NCBI GenBank assembly: GCA_018292915.2
Contig: JACVVK020000060.1
Coordinates: 1,956,501 to 2,020,500 of the forward strand
Direction: 5' to 3'
Source of the DNA: Batillaria attramentaria
Lineage: Eukaryota; Mollusca; Gastropoda; Batillariidae
Length of the DNA: 64,000 bases
Shown: piece after piece, positions 1-11,549 of the stretch
Layout of the letters: every line of letters starts with the position of its first letter
Numbering within the stretch: position 1 is the stretch's first letter
Position numbers and translations under genes: made by a program
Notes under the pieces: generated by a model
The model's input: only the letters and a program-made list of their open reading frames with translations
What the model was told of the DNA's origin: nothing
Databases searched by the model: none

Positions 1-2170
1 GGGGGGAGGGTGAGTTTGGTTCCGTCTGTTGGTATTGCAGCTGTCCTTTGGTTTAATTAATTAATTTGGTTTCTGTTACCATTTTGACTTTGCTAGGTTC
101 AGAGGCTGCATCATTTGTTGATTTTGTCAATACAGAAATAAAAATAGGTCTACAGTTACATCATTGTAAAGTAACGACACGTTGAGTCGTACTGGTGTAG
201 CGTTGTGGCCGTTTGAATAGCCTAGCAAAAAAACAAGTGTGTTTGTACAGTTGTACATAAATCTGTACATGTTGCTGTACAAGTTTCTTCAGCAAGTGTG
301 ATATTTTTATTAATTGGACAGAGCTTGAAAATCACCTCCAATGATGACCTCCATTTTGACATGATCATTCTGCGACGGTGGCAGCTTTGTTACAGTTAAT
401 TGTGGGGGGCACGTCTTTCACTTTCAGTGTTTCGAAAGAAGAAGAAAAACTAGAAACGTATTAATGTTATTGTTTAAGATCATCACGTAGATGATCAGGG
501 TCGACTGTAAATATTCACTAATTGAACTCGTGATTAAAAGATCATGTTTCATGCTTGAAATACTGTTGTTTCTGTCGTTAGTTTCATGTTTTGAAGTGTA
601 AATTGAGCCCCCTCCCCCACCCCAAAAGAAAAAAAAAACCCAAACAAATGAACCCCCAACTAAACAAAAAACCTCAATAATAACAAAATGGATGTCTAGT
701 GGCTCAGACTATTGTTTTTAGGCACTGGCCTTTATCAACATTTCTCACAAGTTGTTTCAATGCACATCATGTATGAAATGATACACAAATTTAACATCTC
801 AGCAAAACATTGTGAGAATGATTTCACTTTCATTTGTGAAGCAACTGAACACTGAACATGTTGGTGGTTTATATGTTCAGCACATTTTATGTTTATGTGA
901 AAAAAAGCCATCAACATGGAGGGAGCAACACAGGTATGCATATATATACACATGTAGCTGTAAAGTGAGGGTAGCTCATTCCAGCAGGACACTCGCCGTT
1001 CAGATATCGCCGTTCAGATATCGCCGTTCAGTTATGCCTTTTGTTTTAATGCATGTAAACAAACTTACACACATGAAACAATCACTTTCAAAGACAAAAG
1101 AAACACAGTCACACCAGCACATAAAATGAGAACCAGTCTTTTTTACAGACATTTCAGCAACATACCAAATTTGAATGCGAAATACGCTTCTGGAGGGTGT
1201 AAGCATGGTCAAATACAACGTAAAATTTTAAGAGTCCACGAAAAGAAAAGTATAAGCATACGCAGATAGGTTGCACATTTGCAGCTGATCACAAACAGTT
1301 CTCTGAGTGCTTTGTTTCCTGGCGCATTTACCCCCACTGTGGCACATCTTAACACACATACAAAAGCTTCTACTGTTTACAACTGCAGAGGATCTGTCAC
1401 TGTGTATAGCAGTCTTCATGGGCTGTAAACCACAACTGTCACACTGTTAAATCTTTATGGACATATACTGTATATATATATATGTAAGTAACTCCTGCTC
1501 ATACCGAGATATTTATTGTTTTTGGAGCCATGGATCTGCATTGTCTTACTCATTCATTCAGGATACAGGCCGGTTTCAAGTGTTGCACTCTCTACTGAAG
1601 GTGGCGTTTAGGTTCTCCTAACTGTATTTTTACATCACACACGTATGTACTGCTAGTTGTCATGTATTGTGGTCCTAATACTGACAAAAACAATACTCAA
1701 ACCGATTGGTTCAGTTACTACATGTATATATATTGCTCGTATTACACATCGGTGTATGTGAGATGGAAGGAAGGCTAATTCTTGCTCAGTCTCTAGCTCA
1801 GTCTATCAGTCTGTCGCTAGAGGATAGAACTATCACTAAGGTATCTCAGCTGCTTTCCATACATGGGGTTAGGGGTTTCCTGGTGCTAGGCTGAGTCTGC
1901 GTGCATGTGTCTGTGCCAGGCTCACAGTTTAAGGTGCTGTCTAAACAGGGACTGTCAACTGGTCTCATATTAAGGACTATCATGAGTGTTACTGTTAATA
2001 TTAGTGTTATTGTTCATAACACTAGCCAAGACATAATTATGTTTCGTCAGTGTGCTTGTTAAAGCTAAAAACAGTATGTACAGTGTTGCCAAAGCAATGT
2101 TCGTAACAATGATGGTTTATGCAAATGTTATGCGATGGTGGACTCATCTTTCACAAGATTTGCAATCTAA
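1..2170. other. Intergenic, no gene recognised
   Basis: I see no convincing coding exon here on either strand. Open frames are short, lack recognisable motifs and end at random stops. The stretch is AT-rich with A/C-rich low complexity near 610-690, a short direct repeat of the word CGTTCAGATATCGC near 1000-1025, and short TATATA runs near 945 and 1475. It lies downstream of the minus-strand ubiquitin-like gene that ends at 2171, so part of it may be that gene's 3' untranslated region. Confidence 0.5.
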
Positions 2171-2976
2171 TTAACTACGATGAACTTCAATAATATCACC
2201 ATCATCCACAGCTGTATCTACAAGAGTCTGTTTGTCATCCAGCTTTTTGCCTTTGTATATCCATACCTGTTGCATTGCTGGCACGGACAGCTGTGGAAAC
2301 AAGCATAAAGGCTGTTACATACCTGTACAATCATGCAGTTTCAGGAAACACCAATGTCATTCAGCAATCCAGCAATATAACTAACCAGAGATATACATCA
2401 AATAATGTACATCTTTGAACTAATCAACCCTGAAAATCTGATTTTTTTCCCCTAACTAGCCTTTGGCTAGTGACTCAAACTTTTTAAAAGCCAAACTAGA
2501 GAAGTTACTTGCCAATCTTCATACAATTGCCTTTTTGTCAAACTTCAGCCATGAAATTCTGCCTTCCACTCTGGAAGTTGCTGCGGACATTGCGTTCTTC
2601 GGACCAGGAGGTGTCTCAGCCTCTGCTGCATCCGAAGTTGTGGGCTTGTTTGTGTTCAGATATCATCATTATTTATGCCTATGATTTTGAACATTGCGAA
2701 ATGATGTGTTTGGCAACATGATTAACTGAGAGACTGACATGATTAACTGACAGTGCACTGTACACGTAATAGAATTAAAACATCCTATAATTCATACAGC
2801 TGGTACAGTGTACATGTGCAAACATTGTAGCATACCTTTTGCTGCATATCTTCTTTTAGCTGCATGACGGTACAATTCAAGTTGAAGTCCTGATCGTACG
2901 TTGACACTGTGCCATGCTTATGCATGAATTTAATCTGCACAGTTATGAATCCCGTAGAGTCAGTCTCAAAATCCAT
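2171..2976 (-). CDS. Small ubiquitin-like domain protein, copy 1
   Basis: Two coding exons, 2976-2836 (47 codons) and 2290-2171 (39 codons plus TAA), join in phase 0 across an intron with donor AAAAG/GTATG and acceptor TTCCACAG. The predicted 86-residue protein has a ubiquitin-like pattern: a first strand with VQIKF, the L-x-C-T-V-x-Q-L-K-E-D helix start, then WIYKGKKLDD, QTL and a final DIIEV strand, spaced as in ubiquitin. It ends in HRS and lacks the C-terminal Gly-Gly needed for conjugation, so it is probably not a modifier. An in-frame TGA lies just upstream of the chosen ATG, but a 5' exon joining near 2977 (AGCAG upstream) cannot be excluded. A diverged paralogue lies about 4.7 kb upstream. 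I do not recognise a named family. Confidence 0.6.
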
Positions 2977-3154
2977 TCTGCTCCACCTGGCTCAGTTGCT
3001 CCACAGCATGTACAAGCCTGGGTTCCGCCGCAAGCACAAGATCCAGTTAGTGGTTATCAGTTCCGTTTCAGTGGCCGGCAACTTACTGATGAGTGTTGGT
3101 CAGTCGTTACGAATTCACTTCTGCTGGGGAAAAAAATTCATCAGTCTCAATCAG

Positions 3155-3325
3155 TCGGGGAGCCGGGATGGCCGGCTTTCACTGAACACTAGGGTCCTAA
3201 GTTCGAATCCCGGCTAGGGCCAAATGTTTACGCAGGCTTCTTCTCGTTGCCTCGTCTTCGATTTCACCCACACTTCCAGTTGGTGGAAAAGTATGTAACT
3301 CCCACACACCCACCCTCAATCAGTC
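3155..3325 (+). mobile_element. tRNA-derived SINE, copy 1
   Basis: The head resembles a tRNA: GAGCCGGGATGGCCGGC at the 5' side (box A region) and GTTCGAATCCCGG (box B) near 3200. It is followed by a body with CTCGTTGCC and GGTGGAAAAG and an A/C-rich tail. The same body occurs on the minus strand at 10145-10309 and as a truncated copy at 35385-35475. The anticodon arm is not that of a working tRNA, so this is a SINE and not a tRNA gene. Confidence 0.7.
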
Positions 3326-3406
3326 AAGTTACACAACTCTGGTACTGATCACGCCGTCGGCTGAATCATCTTACAACTGACCTGTGCCGGCTGTTGCTAA
3401 TCAGTT

Positions 3407-3486
3407 ATAAACATTCGCAAAATCAGAAGAAGTTTTGACCATCTGGTCAAACATTCGCATTATCAGAAGAAGTTTTGACCATCTGG
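3407..3486 (+). repeat. Tandem duplication of a 40-bp unit
   Basis: Two adjacent 40-bp copies sharing ATTCGCA and AGAAGAAGTTTTGACCATC differ at only a few bases. The array directly precedes the LINE relic and may be an internal duplication within it. Confidence 0.8.
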
Positions 3487-4140
3487 ACGGTCCAATTTTG
3501 ATGCTCCTCTTTAAGGGACTTGTCACACCAATCCTGGAGTATGGACAGTCAGTCTGGCACCCCTACCAGAAGGGGCTCTGCTGTGAAATTGAAGATGTCC
3601 AGAGATGAGCCACGAAGATGGTCCCAGAACTCAAAAATAAAACTTGCCCAGAGCGGCTACTCCAGCTCCGACTGCCCTCCCTTGAACACAGACGTCACAG
3701 AGGAGATACGATTGAGGTCTTCAAGTATGTCCATGGGTTCTATGACGTGGACTCACCCAGCTTCGAGCCGGTTACCGAACTCCGTTACAAGAGGGAACAG
3801 TCTCTGACTTTACAAGCGAAGATGTAAACTGAACATAAGAAGCAACTTCCTACCTGAAAGAGTGATCCAAACTGGAACAAACTACAGTTGTACCAGAATC
3901 AGTGGTGACTGCACCCACAGTCAACTCATTTAAAGGCAGGCTCGACAGCTTCTGGGAGTCCCTCCCCACTCAGTTCGACCCAAATTGTTATTACCCAACC
4001 TCCTAGACATTCCACTTTTGGCCTTTTATTAGCCGCTTTTAATTTAAATTTTTTTTTTTTTTAGACGCCAAGAGTTTCTTTTAGACTGATGAACAGGCCA
4101 AAGGCCTATAGCATCAACGTGTTCAAGTTCAAGTTCAAAA
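3487..4140 (+). mobile_element. Decayed LINE: 3' end of reverse transcriptase ORF
   Basis: A frame-broken conceptual translation gives LLFKGLVTPILEYG, VWHP, a Q-R-x-A-T-K-M-V-P stretch, LRLPSLEHRRHRGD and VFKYVHG. These are typical of the region C-terminal to the reverse transcriptase of CR1/L2/jockey-like LINEs. Frameshifts and stops show it is dead. A G-A-C/T-rich 3' untranslated stretch follows, ending near 4140 in repeated GTTCAA units, the kind of short-repeat tail such elements carry. Clade assignment is inference. Confidence 0.7.
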
Positions 4141-6920
4141 ACCCGGCCGGATGATGCGCGGCCCTGCCGGCCTTGAAAGGCCAAAACTAAAGAAAGCATT
4201 ACTTTTTAAGCCGGCCCGGCCGCGGCGTGCCACAACTGACACTAGCGAGTTGTAATCAGTCGATGATACTGAGCAGGACTGACTGAAACAGGCCACTAAC
4301 TTGAACTGAGTGACATCGATTTCAAGTGACGTCTCGGCGACCTCCACTGAGTTGAAATGGCTATACCTCAGTAACTGACCGTCTTTCGGTTGTTGAATCA
4401 CCGACTGAACGACACCCGTCCCGGCTTGGCCACGCAAAACGTGTTTGACGCTTCTCGCCGGTAATCGGGTGTCGTGTGTTATGAGCCGGGGAAACCGCTG
4501 TGGACGCACTGAGCGGTGACCGAAGCCAGAGGCATACTTCATGTACTTACTCAGTACTGAACGCAGCCGGCATCAGACTGATGACGGTGAGCTGAATCAG
4601 TCTGCGCCAGATTCTTACGCACGCCGGCCGTGTACTCCTTCGTATCACTCTTTAAACTTGTTCAAAGTTAAGATGGAAGACTGATAAAAATTTCTCACAC
4701 TGTTCGCCTTTAATATACACGTGCGCTATCGGAGAACACAGGCGCACTTTCAGTTGTGGCTCGCTGAGGTCACAATGCCCTGTACAGAACTTGCGAAAGC
4801 CGTAGAAAATGTGACTTTTCCCTCGTCAATAGGACCGAAACTGATGCGTTTGCGGCGATGACCGTCCCCCCCCCCCCCTCTCCCATGTGAACTGATATTA
4901 TACTGATCATGGTACGAACACAAGTTCAGCCCAATAAGTCTCACCTCAGTTCCGCTTCGGTTGGAGTCAGTTGTGGTGGCCGGCACTTGTCAGTGCTCGA
5001 GTTACCGGAACTGTGGCGGAGGAGCGGTTTAAATTAAAGGCGGGGGTCCTTGTCAGCTGGGTTGTTCCCTGTGAGTCTGTCTGTATGAAAGTGGCGTATG
5101 TAGTTATGATGCTTAGAGCCTGTTTTATTTCATGTATAGGTGCCTTATAAGTCATTATTATTATTATCATTGTCTTTTCCGTCACTCGGATGCCGCAGCT
5201 CAGTGTTTCAGCAGAGTCAATGTTTGCTAGGTCATACGCTGGCTGTATTTTCTTTTTCATTAAAAAAAAAAAAATCTTCCAGCCGCCTCCACCCGGGACG
5301 CCGGAACCGGCCGGATCAGTTACTATTTTACCAGTCTTTCCGTTTGTTTGGATTTTGTTTTGAAGGGCCCGGCGCCGGTGGGTGGTGGGAGATCGAAGCA
5401 CGATTTTTAATAGTGTGTGTGAGTGACAGGCTGGGGGAGGGGGGGGGGGGGGTGTTCAATCTGTTAACGCCGACTAAAGGGGGGGTTGGGGGGGGGGGAC
5501 TCAGAACACCTAAGGTGCATACAACTGAACTCCATCCCCCCTCTCTGTTTTGTGTTTGTTGTTGATTTTTTAGGGGGGGGGGGGGCTTGAGCCCGTTCTT
5601 GGCATATTCATTTTTTTGTCTCTTTACACACGTGGACGCAGCTGACTGCAACAGTCCTACTGACTTGCCCATTGTGGGCTGGGGCTTTAAAAATGCAAGA
5701 CCAGGGTTAACAGACACTGACACATACATGTACACAAATGTTGTGTTTTATGACACACACAGCATGGAAGTTCATGCAATGACAATTTTACTTTTCACCC
5801 ATTACCATAAAGCTTTACTGAAGTAAAACAACAATATGCTGATCAGTCTTTAAGAAGAAAACAAGTTTAAAGAACACATTTTTTTAATCTGGGGAGGGGG
5901 GGGGGGATCTGAAAGCTTCCTCCATGTGGCCAGTGGCGTGAAGACAGATTATATGTCTCACCCATCAGAATGCAGGGTGGAGGTGTGCACATAGCATAGC
6001 CCCATGAAGCCGCAGAGTTTCACTGCTTCATCCTCCTGCCCTGTGGCGCCATCAGCATTTAAAAAGAGATGGAGACCCTTACCAAAACCCTTACCATCAG
6101 AGATGCTTGCAGAAGCACATAACCAGTACATATACATGCATAAATACAAAATACATCCCACGAAAATGTTTCTCCCACCTGCGCACATATACACAAAAAT
6201 TATGCACATTACACATCAGAAAAGACATTAATTTTTACATGATTCCTTTCGTTTCAAAGACATGTAACACAAAGCAAAGCCTCACACACAAACATCTGCA
6301 CTGGTGAGTGGCCATGTAGGTGGCTTGCACAACAAATGTGAGAGTACAAGATTGCAATATATGTTCATTCATTAAAATGTGATAATATCAGACTTGTAGA
6401 CCAAAAAAAAAATATGCTGTATATGCATCAATAAGACAGGAAACACATAATGGCAGCTCTTGTGTTATGTGAAAATGGTACCCTTTCCTTTTTTCCCATG
6501 TCCATCAGAAACATTGTTCCAAATAAATGTGCAAAGCGCCTTCAAAACCAACACTTCAACAAAAGCAAAAACAGAATGGTAACACTGACACCTGCAGATG
6601 GCAGTTACATGTATTACACAAAACGTGCAATTATGGCCATAACATAATAATAATATTATTTAGAATGGAATATTTGCGTCCTCTTCAACATGATGGTCTC
6701 AACAAATTAAAACCAAAGCTGTCTTTACAAAAATCTTTTTTTGTGCATACTAATTTTATATACCCTTTAGAACTGTGGTTAAGGTAAATATACTGTGTGA
6801 ATGTCAACATCTGGAAATTAGGTAATCATTTCATGAGATCCCAGATTTCCTCATCTTCAAGAATTCCAATTCCCCCATCCCCCTCCTTCCCCCAAACACA
6901 CACACACACACTCAAAGATG
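4141..6920. other. Intergenic, low-complexity rich
   Basis: No gene recognised. 4240-4640 is unusually dense in ACTGA/TCAGT words. Poly-C lies near 4866 and poly-G near 5438, 5480, 5573 and 5895. The open frames through 5140-5735 are made largely of these homopolymers and are not credible proteins. The end nearest 6920 may hold 3' untranslated sequence of the second ubiquitin-like gene. Confidence 0.4.
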
Positions 6921-7251
6921 TCACTTTGGCCTGCAAATGACTTCTACAGTATCATCATCATCAACCGCTGCATCCATCAAAGTCTGTGAGTCCTGCAGTT
7001 CTTGGCCCTTGTGTGTCCACGTCTGCTGCTCTGCTGGTACAGACAGCTGTCAAAACAGAGGAGGGTAAAAGTGAAGACAATCATAAATTTCCAAATAGCT
7101 TGAAAGTAAACTTTCTCAAGTGAAAAGGAACTGTGTGATACATGTACTTGAACCAAAAAAAAAAACACTGGAATAAAAAGAAAGAGTCCCCTTATTCAAT
7201 GTTTGTTCAAAGATGTGTCCCTTTGCACTGAATGTAATGACCTGATGTGAT

Positions 7252-7319
<68 letters not shown>

Positions 7320-7602
7320 TTTCAGGTGAGCATGCCTGTCAGGTTGAGCTGGTGGCACTTTGGGCCAAGACACTGCGATGTGCACCTATACAATATTAAT
7401 TAATATATATATTAGTTTTATTACATGTGTTACCACTACTATTTGTCATCATTTGTACCTTTTGCTGCATATCTTCCTTAAGCTGCCTGACTGTGCAGTT
7501 CAAATTGAAGTCTTGTTCATAGGATGACACTGAGCCACGGGGGTGGGTGAATTTCAGCTGCACACTTATAAAGGCTTCAGCCTCCAGCTGAAAACCACTC
7601 AT
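6921..7602 (-). CDS. Small ubiquitin-like domain protein, copy 2
   Basis: Exons 7602-7459 (48 codons) and 7046-6921 (41 codons plus TGA) join in phase 0, at the same position in the fold as copy 1. The 89-residue product shares QDFNLNCTV, QLKEDMQQKLSVPA, a KGxxLxDxQTL motif and AVDD with copy 1, with clear divergence at both termini. It ends in ICRPK and lacks Gly-Gly. The intron contains a long TG microsatellite (7253-7317). The frame stays open upstream to 7656, so a longer N terminus or an upstream exon is possible; the ATG at 7600-7602 was chosen by analogy with copy 1. Confidence 0.6.
7253..7317. repeat. (TG)n microsatellite
   Basis: Uninterrupted TG dinucleotide run of about 65 bp in the intron of ubiquitin-like copy 2. 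Confidence 0.95.
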
Positions 7603-7839
7603 TTTGCACTGCCTGACTTCCACAGTAACTGATCCAGTCAAAATCTGTGTCCACAAGAGATGAGGTATGTGTTGCCCAAGGTAACTATAGTTACAGGTGA
7701 CTGGCCCTACTGACTGTGTTTCACCTGATGCTGGTCAGCTGGCAATGTCTGCAATGAAACAACAACCAAAAAATTTAAAATCAGTTAATATTACACAGGT
7801 TTAGCAAAGTGATCGCTGACTGACTTAAACCTTTTTAAG

Positions 7840-8230
7840 CTGAATGTCACCAGTTGAGAAAATGAACCAAATGACATGCCGAATGTTGCTGGGCCTGATA
7901 TTTTTTCAACAATTTGTACCACAGTATACCGTTGTCCAAGCAGGCTCTTGTTTGCAGCTCATCAGTCCAAGGCTATCTCACTTTCGCTTACTATACCCAC
8001 ACCAACATTGTATGCCCCTGTGGCGAAGACAACCAAACTACAGAGCATGTTCTACAACAGTACCAGCTGCTTCAACAGCTGTGACATAAAGTATGGCCAG
8101 AGGAAACTCCACAACGATCCAAGCTCTATGGAAACAGACGAACTGAAGAAAATGACACCGTTCATCTCACTACTAGGCCTGACGGTGCAAATGGCAAACA
8201 ACTTGAGACTGAAGAAGAAGCTCCATTATG
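7840..8230 (+). mobile_element. Decayed LINE fragment, RNase H-side C terminus
   Basis: A broken reading frame contains SRLSHFRLLYPH-like sequence, then the C-P-C-G-E-D-x-Q-T-x-E-H-V-L-Q motif (a Cys/His cluster usual at the end of I/jockey/BS-type LINE polyproteins in invertebrates) and VWPEETP and KLYG, which typically follow. Frames must be switched to follow it, so the copy is inactive. Boundaries are approximate. Confidence 0.6.
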
Positions 8231-9439
8231 GATATCTTTCATAATTAGCCACCACTTTATGCGATGACGTGGACAAGCATGCAGACTGGAAAGTTAGGGT
8301 TTTTTTCAGGAAAGCCGTTTCTGAGAAAGTAAGTGTGCAGGTTGGAAATATTGACATGTATCGAATCCTGGTGCCACAGAAAATACATGTATTTCGCATG
8401 AAATAGCCACTGCGTGTAGGTGCCTTTTCTAGATTAAACTTACGCCATGTGATACACAATTCACTGTAAAATATGAACTGTACGGACGGCAATACGCATC
8501 GTGCGGATATAGTGAGTCGGGGTCGTCTCAGATGCAGCACTCTCTTCTGTTGACGTCTTGGATTAATACACTGGATGCTCCGGCGAATGCAGGGGGAAAT
8601 TAAAACACACAGCTTTTGTCAGGTCGCTAAAACATCAACAAATAAGTTCTACCTTAGGTCGCTGATTATCGACGCATGCTTCCCCCGGTGGAAGGGACCG
8701 CCAAGAAAGGAACGTCGTCCGCTTTTGAAGCGCGCTCTCATTATCTATTGCAGCCAAATGGGAAAAACCCGGAAATGGATGCCCCAAACGCTGAGTCGTG
8801 GAAAACCAAGACTACAAAAGTACATGGGGGGGGGGGGGGGGGGCGCATACCAAACCACTCATGCACCCAGTGTGTTCTTACTTTTCTTTTTCGCGTAACT
8901 TCAGAATACAAATACAAGAACTTCAAATTCGAGTTATCTATTAAAGGATGTATACATGTATTTTCTTAAAATTTTATTAATAACCTGACCCACATAAACA
9001 TCGGAGCCATCGAAGAACCGGCTCTTCGTAACCTCCGCCTGCATGTGCACGTGCTCATCGACCGAAGTCATGACCAAACATTTCTGCTACTAACCAACAA
9101 ATGTATCTATTTAAAAATCATTAATCGCCTATTTAAATGTCCTTTTCCCCATTGCTGTTAAGCGACTGAATGAACCGTGACCACGTGTCAGAACTCAACT
9201 GACTCCGCGGGCGCATGGGTCGGTGTTGTCAGTAGTGGCCACAATGCCAGAAATTGCCCGGTGGGAGCCGGTTGTGGCGTGCTACTAGCTGTAATCTGGC
9301 CGTACATGGTTATACACCACTCGCCAGTGCAAACTTTCAGTGAGTTAACTATGAGTGCTTTACGTCCGATACAGAGTACCGAGAGCGAGGAAAAATTTGT
9401 TTAAGAAATCTTTCATTCCCTCAGCAGTATCTATTTTAA
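8231..9439. other. Intergenic; poly-G tract, no gene recognised
   Basis: This stretch lies upstream of ubiquitin-like copy 2 and could hold its promoter or 5' untranslated exon. A poly-G run of about 18 bases sits near 8825-8842. No conserved motif was found in any frame. Confidence 0.4.
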
Positions 9440-9693
9440 ACTCATGACTGTGTTTACTGCCGGCCCGTCCCCAGTATGTATAGATTTTATTTGTTGAGAT
9501 TTTCATAACTGTGCTTGCTCCTCAGCTGTGTCATGTCCGCTATGCCCTTGCCATCTTTTAGTTTAGATTTCTTAGTTTAGTAGCATAGTATTAGACTTGG
9601 ACATCACACATTACTAGTACTTTAGGATCTGTGTTTAATATCAGTGTATGGATTTCAGTATATGTCTAGATAAATTAATGTAGGGATGCGTGT

Positions 9694-9776
<83 letters not shown>

Positions 9777-9855
9777 CCAGAAGAAAATTTTCTGCCATCG
9801 ACAGACAATAAAGTTATATTGAATTGAATTGAATTGAATTGAATTGAATTGAATA
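9440..9855 (+). mobile_element. Retroposon 3' end with (TG)n and (GAATT)n tail
   Basis: A T-rich segment is followed by a 75-bp TG run (9696-9772), then TTCTGCCATCGACAGACAATAAAG, then seven GAATT units. AATAAAG followed by a short tandem repeat is the 3' end form of CR1/L2-type LINEs and the SINEs that use them. A related structure lies on the minus strand at 62572-62645. The 5' limit is a guess. Confidence 0.5.
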
Positions 9856-10144
9856 ATAGTAATGAAACAGAGAACGAAAGTGTGAGTCAGTTATGACTTT
9901 CAATAACCCCCTCAGTTGTCACAGTTTACGAGTTCAGTAACAACAAGGAGGAACGGCCCCGTCCTACAAAGTTGTTTCTCCAAATGTCATTTTATTTTGT
10001 CTGTTTTGTTGTTATTGTTGCCGGTTCTCCCCTCTCCAAGTTCTACCAAAGACACTAGATCCTCTACGACCTCGACCGATTAGTCACGTGACTGGGGGTG
10101 GGGCCGGGTGGGGGGGAGAGAGAGACAGACAGAGAGAGTCGTGG

Positions 10145-10307
10145 TGGGTGTTTAGGAGTTTAACGTCCTTTTCCACCACATAAGGGTGATATCAAAGACG
10201 GGGCAACGAGAGAAAGGCCAGCACAAATATTTGGCCCAAGCCGGGATTTGAACTCTCGACCCGAGCATTGAAAGTCCAACGCTCTACCATTCGGCCACCC
10301 TGGCTCC

Positions 10308-10309
<2 letters not shown>
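10145..10309 (-). mobile_element. tRNA-derived SINE, copy 2
   Basis: On the minus strand the head reads GAGCCAGGGTGGCCGAATGG (box A), then a D-/anticodon-like segment and AGTTCAAATCCCGG (box B). The body that follows has CTCGTTGCCC, TCTTTGATATCACCC and GGTGGAAAAGGAC. It is the best preserved of the three copies in the window and is bordered by an AG microsatellite at 10311-10343. Confidence 0.75.

Positions 10310-10310
<1 letters not shown>

Positions 10311-10343
<33 letters not shown>
10311..10343. repeat. (GA)n microsatellite
   Basis: GA dinucleotide run directly beside the 5' end of SINE copy 2. Confidence 0.9.
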
Positions 10344-10344
<1 letters not shown>

Positions 10345-10345
<1 letters not shown>

Positions 10346-10755
10346 GTCAGTTCCGTGAACTAAACATTTGACGTCAGCCTCAGGCAGGTCGTCATACACA
10401 GACAGAGAGATGACGTCAATTCCGCGAACTAAACATTTTGACGTCAGCCTCTAGCGCTGCGATCGTCTGAGGAAGCTTGTTTATGTCTTGTGATTTCGCT
10501 GTTGGCTTTGTGGCTTCCCCGATTGAATTATTTTTCACATGAAATCTGGAAGATCTAGAGGGCTGGTGAAATGTCGGAGGCAGTGACGATACTTGCTTAT
10601 TTTGTCTGTGAACTAAGCGTTTGACGTCAGCTTCACACTGGTGGTATGACAGATGATGCTTGGGCATGTCTTGTGATTTCCCTGTTGCTTTTGTGACTTC
10701 CCTGGCTGAATTAATTTTTACATAAAATCTGGAAGATCTAGAGGGCTGGTGAAAC
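10345..10755. repeat. Diverged direct repeats with CRE-like octamers
   Basis: Units of roughly 190 bp recur: one from about 10410 to 10575 and one from about 10606 to 10755. Both share GTGAACTAA/GCGAACTAA, TTGACGTCAGC, TGTCTTGTGATTTC and AATCTGGAAGATCTAGAGGG, and a partial third unit lies at 10345-10400. The palindrome TGACGTCA occurs exactly at 10369, 10411, 10439 and 10622. This is the consensus CREB/ATF site, but function here is not shown. Confidence 0.7.
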
Positions 10756-11297
10756 ATGGACTAGAATACCTTGGATTGTACTTATGAAATCGAAAATTTG
10801 GAACTCTTCTGACTGGTGCTTCTCGCAAAAACTTGAAAAAGTTATGTTTATCTAAAAGTTCAGTTATTCTAAATGCTAAAGCTATAATAGTGCAGTAGTT
10901 CCTGTCATATGTGCAGTTGTCACACTAGACAAAAACGCCGGGATGATAAGTAATTTGCAGTAGTCTTTTCATAGATATTTGATCTTATGTGCAAACCACC
11001 CCTACCTCGGAAATATTTTTTTTACACAAAACCAGTCAGAGCTACAGAGCTGTAGCACGAATACAGGCAGTGTGATTGGGTGAACTTCCAAAGTCTAGAA
11101 AATGAAGGAATTTGAACAACTTTTTCGAAAAAATTCGTAACATGACCGATTTTTTTAAAATCGGCGATAACTCTTCTGAAAATGCGGCAGGCTAAAAATC
11201 GTGAAAGGTAGCTCTGGAGAAGGTGATTTCCCATTTTATCTCAAAGTAAAAAGGCCTCCATCGAGGTGGTTTAGGAGATAGCCATCATTACATCCGT

Positions 11298-11298
<1 letters not shown>

Positions 11299-11341
<43 letters not shown>
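11299..11341. repeat. (CA)n microsatellite
   Basis: CA dinucleotide run of about 43 bp. Confidence 0.95.
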
Positions 11342-11344
<3 letters not shown>

Positions 11345-11521
11345 TCACAACTCCCGCCAAAAAGAACGCAGCAGCATAGTGTGCACGTCAAGTGTCTATG
11401 ACGCAGGTTTCGTTACGTCACTATGTGCGTGAAAGTATGTATTGTGTGGAGAAACGTCACAGTCTTGTTTTGTATCACTGAAACTTGCTGCTGCGCGCAG
11501 CAAAATCTGCCCCGTCTCATA

Positions 11522-11549
11522 AAGTTGTTTCTCTATAGAGAAACAACTT
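11522..11549. repeat. Perfect 28-bp palindrome
   Basis: Both halves, AAGTTGTTTCTCTA and its complement, match perfectly with no spacer. The half-site with the CCCGTC...AAAGTTGTTTCTC context also occurs at 9958-9982, so this may be the end of a dispersed element. Confidence 0.8.

Noticed and set aside
5140..5735. Overlapping open frames of 135-144 codons on both strands
   Set aside because: They run through poly-G/poly-C tracts, giving Gly- or Pro-rich runs, and have no conserved motif or splice support.
10232..10309. Possible tRNA gene on the minus strand
   Set aside because: Box A and box B are good, but the cloverleaf is imperfect and the sequence continues into a body shared with two other copies, so it is a SINE.
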